From NCBI GenBank assembly GCA_963555705.1, contig OY743176.1, positions 37,680,497 to 37,744,496 of the forward strand: 64,000 bases of DNA, in the 5' to 3' direction. This stretch comes from Ligustrum vulgare. Taxonomy: Eukaryota > Streptophyta > Magnoliopsida > Lamiales > Oleaceae. Positions 55,882 to 64,000 of the stretch are shown piece by piece. Every line of letters starts with the position of its first letter. Within the stretch, counting starts at the first letter, position 1. Under the pieces are notes generated by a model. It had not been told where the DNA came from. It was given only the letters and a program-made list of their open reading frames with translations, and ran no database searches. The translations under genes and the position numbers were made by a program.

Positions 55882-56753
55882 TGATGAGAACCCGGGAGGG
55901 GGTCCTCGTCGTAGCTCGCGGAATAACGCTTGGAAAGTTCCGAATCCAGGTTGGAACGGACGATAACAATTCAACACCGACCTCACGACGCAAGAACCAG
56001 GGGTATATTAAACCCGAAACCCGTTAAGATGCGAAGATAAGAACCACAAAGGGGGAACGCCACAAGGAATGTCCAGATCCTTGATAAGTTCAATTGTTTA
56101 AAACGCCACAAGATTTGAATCTTGATAAGTTCGTTGTTTACAGGGAAAATTCTCACCTTTAGAGAGAGTAAAAACACTCAATAAATTTATTCATCTAAAG
56201 TATTCTATTTTTACATTGAATGGAAAAGCATATAAATAGGCAAAATAAACCCTAATCGCTAACTGACTCTGAATAGAATTCTAATTAGGCTAAAATAACT
56301 AAAATAACCAAAATTACCCAAATTAGAAAAAGAATTAAAAACCAATAAAGGAAATACAAATCAACTGAAATACTAAAATCCCGAAAAATCTGATTTGCAC
56401 CGCTTACGGCCGTAAAAGTCGGACTTACGGCCGTAAGTCCTTCTCTGATCGAAATGTCACAATATTAGTTACGACAGTGAAGATTGATGTTACGGCCGTG
56501 AGAACCCAAGTTACCGTCGTAAGTCAGCTTCTACTCAATTTTCTGATCCTTCGACATTAATTGATTTTATTTGAATCTCGACTCGAGCCCAACACGAAAC
56601 TTCTTCATTTTCCCATGTAGAATATTGTTGGATTGCCCGTATCTTGATTTCTTATTTTTGACGCCTTTTCCGGATCACATCATCCCCTCTTCCTTTAAGA
56701 TGATTAGTCCCGAATCATAACATTGTTCTTAGCTTCTTTTCCGTATCACATCA
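55882..56753 (-). repeat. LTR, family A, extended form (3' LTR)
   Basis: 872 bp. The array is reduced: two pairs near 56403-56510. The extension after the older end (56681) holds CCCCTCTTCC and the ATTAGTCCCGAATCAT inverted repeat before CGTATCACATCA. Confidence 0.85.
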
Positions 56754-57000
56754 TCTCCTCTTCCTTTAAGATGATTCGTCCCGAATCATAAAGCTGTTCT
56801 TGGCCTGCTCACTTGGTTTAGCCTCGAACCTTCTTCGTACAAGCAATGTTTGATCTTTGACGTTCTCCGAACCTGTTTGACTTCATGTTTTTGCTTGAAT
56901 TATAGATTTTCCCGTCAAGCCCACCCTGATTTGTGCCATTCCCTCTTTCTTTAGGATGATTCGTCCCGAATCATGGTGTTGTTCTTGAAAAATCAAACTG

Positions 57001-57312
57001 TACCTCCTGGATCAAACAGAAAATTGTCGATTCCCTGACATGCATTCAATAAATGATGTTCCTCAAATTTGTAGACAAGAAGGTATTGAAACACAAGGGG
57101 AATTGACCAAGGTTGATGTAAATCAAACTTCCATGCACAATAAAACTGCAAGAAAGATTTAAAAAAAAATGGGGAGGGAATTGTTAGCGTCTCCATGCAC
57201 AAGGTATGGATCCTTGTATTCATGATACAAAACCTCCAAAACTTTTTTTCCAACCACGAGGCCCTTCTCGTCCCCTCCAAAAGTCAATATACTTTCTTGC
57301 TCATTCTCTTCT
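57001..57312 (-). pseudogene. Family A ORF, C-terminal domain
   Basis: TRIHTLCM-frame/HGDANIS domain reading FYCAWKFDLHQPWSIPLVFQ to GIDNFLFDPGG; frameshifted near 57175 and 57245. Interrupted upstream by Cassandra at 57313. Confidence 0.7.
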
Positions 57313-58017
57313 TGTAATATACCCTGACTAAGAAAGATTAAAAGAAATGATAGATACTACTCATACCAACAAGGTGCACCTTCTTTTTCGGAAGTCCATC
57401 GTTAGAAACTCCAAAGTTAAGCGTGCTTGGCTTGGAGAAATTCTGGGATGGGTGACCTCCTGGGAAGTTTTCTCGTGAAGCGTGCGAGTGAGGACAAAGC
57501 ATGCTGAAAAGACCCGTGTTGGTACGGTGGGGACAGTACACCGTCATCTAACGGTCAGGACAGCCCGTTAAGTGGGACCAGGGTCGTTACAAATGGTATC
57601 AGAGCCGACCGCCAGCCGGAAATCGGGAACTAAGTACTACGCCATAGGGCGGGAGCCACCTCTAGAATCCCAACGCCTGGCAACAGATACTCAGATGGGT
57701 GAAGCGCGACGAGGACGTCGCGAGTCTAACAGGGGGTGATTGTAATACCCTAACTAAGAAAAACTAAAAGAAATGATAGATACTACTCATACCAACAAGG
57801 TGCACCTTCTTTTTCGGAAGTTCATCGTTAGAAACTCCAAAGTTATGCGTGCTTGGCTTGGAGAAATTCTGGGATGGGTGACCTCCTGGGAAGTTTTCTC
57901 GGGGAGCGTGCGAGTGAGGACAAAGCATGCTGAAAAGACCCGTGTTGGTACGGTGGGGACAGTACGCCGTCATCTTACGGTCAGGACAGCCCGTTAAGTG
58001 GGACCAGGGTCGTTACA
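57313..58017 (+). mobile_element. Cassandra TRIM retrotransposon, complete
   Basis: LTR 57313-57591 and LTR 57741-58017 (about 278 bp, TGTAAT ... TTACA), primer site TGGTATCAGAGCC at 57594-57606, internal region of about 150 bp without ORF, purine tract AGGGGGTGA at 57731. Target duplication CTTCT at 57308-57312 and 58018-58022. Each LTR carries a 5S-rRNA-like segment. The two LTRs differ at few positions, so insertion is fairly recent. It depends on other elements for all proteins. Confidence 0.93.
57405..57475 (+). promoter_or_regulatory. 5S-rRNA-like segment with pol III internal promoter in Cassandra LTR
   Basis: GAAACTCCAAAGTTAAGCGT followed by GCTTGG and GATGGGTGACCTCCTGGGAA match the 3' two-thirds of plant 5S rRNA, which contains the A-box/IE/C-box. 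A second copy lies at about 57831-57900. It is not a functional 5S gene. Confidence 0.85.
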
Positions 58018-58244
58018 CTTCTCTTTTCTCAACCACTTCTTCTAATTTTTCGCATTCAACCACCTCTTCAATATTTTTATTGACAATTTCAACATTCAAA
58101 TGTTGAACTTCTACCCCAACTTCCAATTCATTCCTATCATTGTCAACAATGTTATTTTCAATCTCCTCTTCCACAATTTTATTTTGTACTTCAAGACTCG
58201 CAGTTTGATCAACTACTTCAATTTCTTTTTTCGCACACTCAACC
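58018..58244 (-). pseudogene. Family A ORF, coiled-coil part
   Basis: Encodes EVQNKIVEEEIENNIVDNDR and ELEVGVEVQHLNVEIVNKNI. Cut at 58245 by the solo LTR and at 58018 by Cassandra. Confidence 0.75.
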
Positions 58245-58892
58245 TGTAGCGCCCCGAGTTCCGTATACCCGATTCACTACGTCATTTTCTGTCTAAATTT
58301 TTCGAATAATATTTTTGCGGAAGAAATAATTGAAATTCATTTTTGGCAACATTAAATATACTGTAATGGCCGATAAAATTGAAACATTTATGAAACCATT
58401 TGAAATAGTAAATCGAACCATTAATTTTTGTAAAGAAATTTACAATGTCATAATTTCTCAAATAAATGAACTTCTCTAAATTATTCGATTGTTTGGAAAA
58501 ATACGAAAATCATTAACGTCAAACTTTCAAACGTTTAACGATTATTGCCACCATCATTCATCGCTCGCCACCGTCTCCGAAATCTGCAAAACTGTTAAAA
58601 AGTAGGGTGAGTATTTCATGGGGGAAATACTCAGTAGACTCATCGCAAATTAATTTAGTTTATAAGATGATTAAACACATAAATCCCGGCTCTTTATAAA
58701 ACGGGCATTGATAGAGCTTCTTTATAAAACGACTCTTGATAAATCTCATATTGTGCATTACAGCACGGGACATATTTTGCAAATCATAGGCTCTTTGAAA
58801 ATAGCTCTTTGAAAACAGCTCTTTGAAAACCACATACTTATAAAAACATTTTAATTATGCCAAGCATAATTTCTTTTGAAAGCATAACATAA

Positions 58893-59300
58893 GATAGGAT
58901 TGAAATCCTCATAAACATAAGGAGACACAAGAACTTTACCGAACTTAGGTGGCAAGAATTCTTATGCAGTAAAATCATAATAACAGTAAGTTTTCATCAT
59001 AACATAGGATAGGATTGAAATCCTCATAAACCTAAGAATTTTACCGAACTTCGGTGGCAAGAATTCTTATGTAGTAAGTATACCAAGCATAATTTTCTGA
59101 AATTCATAGGGATCAATTGCATCATAACATAAGATAGGATCGAAATCCTCATAAACATATGCGACAGGAATTTTACCGAACTTAGGTGGCAAATCCTCAT
59201 AAACATATGGAAACATAGGAATTTTACCGAACTTCGTGGCAAATCCTCATAAACATAGGAGACACAAGAATGTTACCGAACTTCGTGGCAAGAATTCTTA
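58893..59300. repeat. Degenerate direct repeats in the solo LTR
   Basis: About five units of 50-110 bp sharing GAAATCCTCATAAACATA and TTTACCGAACTT.GGTGGCAA. Confidence 0.8.
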
Positions 59301-59751
59301 TGTGTAGCGCTACTAAAACTCCGGTCCCCTTAACATATCATAACTTATCATATGGGACCCATAACAATCTTGGTAGATTGATTTCATAGCAATGATCCAA
59401 AAAAAACATTTTCGTGAAGCATAGGGTATACTTACTTTTCGTAAAAAAATAAAGAATATTTTCTTTTCATAAAAACATACTTACTTTTCATAAAAACATA
59501 AGGTATATTTACCTTTCATAAAAACATACTTGCTTTTCTTAAAAATTTACTCTCACAAGTCACATGACATTCATATGAAATCATAATTTAAATCAATTAA
59601 TAAGTGCGAGTCTACCTCAAATCCGACGAGTGCAAAGTTGAGCGGGAATGACTTCAATTTCTTTAAATTCTCCGTACGCTTCGTCTTAGCCAATAAGTCA
59701 CTTTAGTCTATCGAATATATAGTTCAAAATGATAAATTATAATTTGAGGAC

Positions 59752-60030
59752 TAAAATTGATGTTTTGAAAGTTGAGGGACTAAAATGAATACTTTTGAAA
59801 GTTCAGGGACTAAAATAGATATTTTGAAAGTTGAGGGACTAAAATGAATACTTTTGAAACTTGGGCTTAAAATCAAATAAAGTAAATCAGCAGGGACTGA
59901 AATGATAAGTTTGAAGCTAAAAGGGCTGGAAAAACTCATTTAAAACTTAAGGGACTGAATTAAAAAGATTTAAAGCTGAAAGGACCGACATAAAACATTT
60001 TGTAAACTTAGGGACTGAATCTTTAAAACA
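59752..60030. repeat. ~32-bp direct repeats in the solo LTR
   Basis: About eight degenerate units of the form AGGGACTAAAATGAATACTT followed by TTGAAAGTT. Confidence 0.8.
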
Positions 60031-61409
60031 TAATTAGGCTAGGGACTAAAGTGAAATTTCTGAAAGTTTAAATATTAAAATCAAATATCCTAATCAGATC
60101 TCTCAACGTTCTCTCTCTCTCTCTCTCATTCGTTCACTGTCTCAGAAAGCTCAGACGAAAATTAGGGTTGAATCGAGATTTTGAAAATCGATCTTAGCTG
60201 CGACATCCGGTGATAATTCCGGCGGAACAACGATCTGCAGCTAAGGTAAGTACTTGGGTTTAGGATTGAGTCTCTGTGGTGTTTTGAGTGTTTTGATGTG
60301 CGAAACCGAGGCTTCAAGGTCGCGGTTTAGATCGCGATCTTCCGGCGAATAGGTGGTCTGAGGTGAGGTAAGTAACTGAGTTTACTTATTTCTTGTTTTG
60401 GGTTTTGATTTGTGAGGGGCAGTTGTTGGGTCGTTTGGGGAAGTGATGGAAATCAGTGTCGGTTTGGGGATGATGATTTGAAATGGTAGTGATTCTGATG
60501 GTGAAAGGGGCGGATTGGTATTGACAATAGCAGCGTTGGTGGATGATGGTTGCTGTTTGATTCGGTGGTGGTGAATTGTCCGTGTTGGTTGCAAATTGAA
60601 ATGGGGTGAGGGTGATTCAGCAGTGATGGTGGCTGCTTGATATCAGAATTATGATAATGGCTGGGATTATTGATCTTGCAAATGGAACTTGCTGAAAAGT
60701 GGAAATTGAATTGGATGGAGTTGAAATGGAAGAAACTGGCCGGATTGATGAATTGGTTAACTAGTGGTTTTCTCCGATTTGTGGTATGGGGTGATGGTTC
60801 GGACTATGAGTTGGAGGTGGTAACTTGACAGTGATGATACTGATTGCAGTGTAAATGGTTTGTGCAGTAGTGGATTGATATAATGATGGAAAAGCTGTGG
60901 TTATGGATTGATGATGATAATGGTGCTGTAAAGGAATTTGTGGGTGTATGAATGATAATGATGAAGATGCTTTGATGATGGTATATTGAGGTGGAAAGAA
61001 TGATAAAGAAGGAAGAAAAAAATGTAGGGGACGTGAGTTGTGATGGGGAAGAATATGTATTGATTTGATACTATAGAATATGATAGTGTAGAATTAGGTG
61101 TAAAATTATTTGTACAAAAATGATGATGTTATTGTGTAAAGAATTGTTGTCTTGGTGTAAAGAAGAAGACATGTGGGCAAATTTGGATTTTAGAAAGATT
61201 TTGAATATAATACTTTGAATAAATAATTAAAATAACATAATTTTAGAAATTCGGATTTTAATTTAAAATCGAACAAATTCGATATTTCTTGACTTGGCTA
61301 GACGAATCCGTCGCGGCGTTAATTTCAAAACAATGAGTGAAATAGTAGCGACACAATTTTCTAAATATTAAAATAATTATAAAATTGCGTAAAAATCTTG
61401 ATCGCTACA

Positions 61410-62180
61410 CAACCTCCACTTCTAAATTTATGGGCTCAATCACCTTTCCTAATTTCTCGTGCTTTTGCTCATGCACACCTCATAAATAATTTTATCGACA
61501 TGATTAGACACCTCCTCTTCTAACTCGTTCCTCAAGTCTCCCTCCTTCTTCTTAAGAATCATATCCGAAGGCTTTTCTTGTGATTTAACTACATCCTCTC
61601 TTCCCCTTTCTCTCTCTTGCAACTCGGCCAACTTTTTTCTAGCTTCTTGTGCCTTTATCTCTTCATTTAACTGTATTAATTTCTTGGCCATCTCCATGAA
61701 TTCATCCTTCATACTCCATTCATCATCTCCGAATTTTCTTTGCTCATCTCTCTTTTCTCGCAATACTTTCTCTTCAAGTATTTGTTCTGGGGTTAACCGC
61801 ATAAGCTTAATACTTTTCCCATCCTTAACAAATTTATATATATTCCTACGATTATCGTAGACTGCTTTCCTCTCACACTTCCACGATCTACTCAACAAGA
61901 TGTCACAAGATTCTAGAGGCACCACATCACACCACAGTTCATCGCTATATCTTCCAAGTGTCAATTTCACCATAACCCCATGGGTTACGTTTACCTGCCC
62001 ACACTCCTTTAACCACGTCAGCCTATAAGGATTGGAATGTGGTAGTAAAGGTAAGCCCAACTTCTCAACCATGGTGGTACTGGCCAGATCGCAATAATAC
62101 TCCTTATGATTAATAATATTGCACACTATACTGCCCACATGACACCTAGTCTGGAAGGTAGGATCGAACTCATAATTCAT
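61410..62180 (-). pseudogene. Family A ORF, protease-like N-terminus and coiled-coil start
   Basis: MNYEFDPTFQTRCHVGSIVC at 62180. The protease-like motif is INHKEYYCDLAS, so the catalytic Asp itself is Asn-His here; CDILLSRSWK is retained. Linker and ERERGREDVV coiled coil follow; a frameshift near 61475 precedes the insertion at 61409. Confidence 0.75.
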
Positions 62181-62850
62181 CCCTTTATGTAACTTTCAAA
62201 AATTTGAGAAACTCAAAATAAGAGGGTCCAGATATTGACAAATATCAAGAAGCAATTTATTGTTGACTCGAAAAGGAAAACAATATCAAGAATTTTAAAG
62301 AAATTCAAGAAAGTGGTTCTTGAATTTGACTCGGAAGGAAAGAATATCAAGAATATTGTACAAATTCAAGAAAGTGGTTCTTGAATTTGGACTAGAAAGG
62401 AAAGAATATCTAGAATTTTAATTTGATTTGGAAGGCAAGGAATTATCAAGAATTTAAGGAAATTCAAGAAAGTGGTTATTGAATTTCGAAGTGAATTTTT
62501 TTTTTTTTTTTTTTGAATTATGATGAATTTTCGGAATTAATAAAAAATAATTTTTTTTTCATAAAATCCGAAAATTCGATACGAACGCAACAAAAAAAAA
62601 CGGACAGTATTTGGATTAGAATCGAATAAAATAAACAAGATTAAATTTTTGATAGATTTTTATATGGATCAAAAACTGAAAATTTTTACTGGCAAGAAAA
62701 ACACGAAGAAAAAAGTAAACTCAAGAAAAAAAAAGACTCAATAACAAGATATGGATGAGTTTGTGCAGACTCTATGATAAAAACACAAAATCAAACTGGG
62801 ATAAAATAAAACACAAGAACCTGAATCCATAGTCCAGCTTTGATACCATA

Positions 62851-63719
62851 TGATGAGAACCCAGGAGGGGGTCCTCGTTGTAGCTCGCTGAATAACGCTT
62901 GGAAAGTTCCGAATCCAGGTTGGAACGGACGATAACAATGCAACCCCGACCTCACGACGCAAAAACCAGGGGTATATTAAACCCAAAACCCGTTACGATG
63001 CGGAGATAAGAACCACAAAGGGGGAACGCCACAAGGAATGTCCAGATCCTTGATAAGTTCAATTGTTTAGAACGCCATAAGATTTGAATCTTGATAAGTT
63101 CGTTGTTTAAAGGGAAAATTCTCACCTTTAGAGAGAGTAAAAACACTCAATAATTTTATTCATCAAAAGTATTCTGATTTTACATTGAATGGAAAAGCAT
63201 ATAAATAGGCAAAATAAACCCTAATCGCTAACTGACTCTGAATAGAATTCTAATTACGCTAAAATAACTAAAATAACCAAAATTACCAAAATTAGAAAAA
63301 GAATTAAAAACCAATAAAGGAAATACAAATCAACTGAAACACTAAAATCCCGAAAAATCTGATTTGCACCGCTTACGGCCGTAAAAGTGGGACTTACGAC
63401 CGTAAGTCCTTCTCTGATCGAAATGTCACAATATTAGTTACGACCGTGAATATTGATGTTACGGCCGTGAGAACCCAAGTTACGGTCGTAAGTCAGCTTC
63501 TGCTCAATTTTCTGATGCTTCGACATTAATTGATCTTATTTGAATCTCGACTCGATCCCAACACGAAACTTCTTCATTTTCCCATGTAGAATATTGTTGA
63601 ATTGCCCATATCTTGATTTCATATTTTTGACGCCTTTTCCAGATCACATGCCCTCTTCCTTTAAGATGATTCGTCCCGAATCATAACATTGTTCTTAGCT
63701 TCTTTTCCGGATCACATCA
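62851..63719 (-). repeat. LTR, family A, extended form (5' LTR)
   Basis: 869 bp, matching 55882-56753. The older LTR end is at 63650 (GATCACAT) and the extension runs to GGATCACATCA at 63719. Confidence 0.85.
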
Positions 63720-64000
63720 AGACGATAACAATGCAACCCCGACCTCAAAACGCAAGAACTATGGGTATATTAAACCCAAAACCCGTTACAATGCAGAGAT
63801 AAGAACCACAAAAGGGGAACACTACAAAGGTTGTCAAATCCTTTGATAAGTTCAAATTTGTTCAACGAGAACAAGAAGAAAATTAAGGGAATATCTCACC
63901 TTCAATATCATTAATCTCAAGAATAAAAGTTGTGTATTTTACAATGCTGAATGAAGCCCTATAAATAGACTAACAAAATAAAGCAACCAAAATAAACTAG
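63720..64000 (-). repeat. 5' LTR of outer element, second part (runs out of window)
   Basis: Continues the U5/R of the LTR begun at 55804 (AGACGATAACAATGCAACCC ...). The U3 array lies beyond the window. Confidence 0.85.

Larger units (their letters stand above)
58245..61409. mobile_element. Large solo LTR (~3.2 kb), unidentified gypsy lineage
   Basis: TGTAGCG at the start and CGCTACA at the end form 7-bp inverted termini (TG...CA). Target duplication CAACC at 58240-58244 and 61410-61414. No ORF of note, primer site or internal coding. Length and termini fit a solo LTR of a long-LTR lineage such as Tekay/Del. Contains two blocks of direct repeats, a CT run (60110-60126) and splice-donor-like AGGTAAGT at about 60245 and 60366. 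Confidence 0.75.
55882..63719 (-). mobile_element. Family A non-autonomous element with two nested insertions
   Basis: Target duplication AGACG at 55877-55881 and 63720-63724. 3' LTR 55882-56753, polypurine tract about 56754-56768, ORF in pieces (57001-57312, 58018-58244, 61410-62180), leader 62181-62830, primer-site complement 62837-62848 (one mismatch), 5' LTR 62851-63719. Both LTRs carry a ~70-bp extension containing an inverted repeat and a polypurine tract. Confidence 0.92.

Noticed and set aside
57405..57475. 5S rRNA gene
   Set aside because: Only part of 5S is present, altered, and it lies within both LTRs of a Cassandra element.
60382..60594. Short minus ORF in the large solo LTR
   Set aside because: No motif, no start context, low-complexity Pro/Thr/Ser; likely chance.

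Overview
The window is plant (angiosperm, probably eudicot) nuclear repeat DNA. I see no intact host protein gene, tRNA or rRNA gene. Almost every base belongs to LTR retrotransposons nested in one another, to a decayed endogenous pararetrovirus (Caulimoviridae), to a Cassandra element carrying a 5S-rRNA-like segment, or to a large solo LTR. The evidence for a plant is the Cassandra element, initiator-Met-tRNA primer binding sites (TGGTATCAGAGC) at nearly every element, typical plant Ty3/gypsy gag-pol motifs and the pararetrovirus.

Three related groups of Ty3/gypsy elements share LTR ends (TGATGTGATCC... / ...GGATCACATCA), primer site, polypurine tract and LTR architecture. (i) An autonomous gag-pol family, degraded in every copy here. 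The end of its pol frame runs through the polypurine tract into the 3' LTR, as known for CRM-type chromoviruses. (ii) Non-autonomous family A. Its single ORF has a long Glu/Lys-rich coiled coil and a conserved C-terminal domain, with either a catalytically degenerate retropepsin-like domain or a separate coiled coil at the N-terminus. (iii) Non-autonomous family B, a diverged relative of A. LTRs of all groups carry an ordered array of the palindrome ACGGCCGT in pairs about 21 bp apart, with wider gaps between pairs. This array is the most unusual feature of the window.

Layout. 1-9.5 kb: two minus-strand family A elements (812-4736, target duplication CAGGG; 5280-9041, CTAGG) inside plus-strand family A sequence. 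9.5-18 kb: a tandem LTR-internal-LTR-internal-LTR-internal-LTR series mixing autonomous and family A internal regions. 18-24.5 kb: pararetrovirus genes in the order helical protein, capsid protein with zinc knuckle, movement protein, two protease-like domains, RT, RNase H, last ORF. 24.5-31.45 kb: an autonomous gypsy element (minus) and a plus solo LTR that split the last viral ORF. 31.45-32.35 kb: the rest of that ORF and the pregenomic promoter. 32.35-37.7 kb: family B copies, an AT-rich remnant and a tandem duplication. 38-44 kb: an autonomous fragment fused to a Tekay/Del-like gag-protease piece, then LTR fragments. 45.2-47.0 kb: two LTRs with only 3 bp between them, flanked by the duplication GAGGC. 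47.0-47.7 kb: non-retroelement DNA resembling plant mitochondrial sequence. 47.8-52.8 kb: scrambled RT, integrase and gag pieces. 52.8-64 kb: a minus autonomous element interrupted by a solo LTR (53573-54505) and by a family A element (55882-63719, duplication AGACG), which itself contains Cassandra (57313-58017, CTTCT) and a 3.2-kb solo LTR (58245-61409, CAACC).

No coding unit is fully intact. Stops, frameshifts and internal deletions occur throughout. The non-autonomous families presumably relied on proteins of the autonomous family, since they share primer site, polypurine context, LTR ends and palindrome array.
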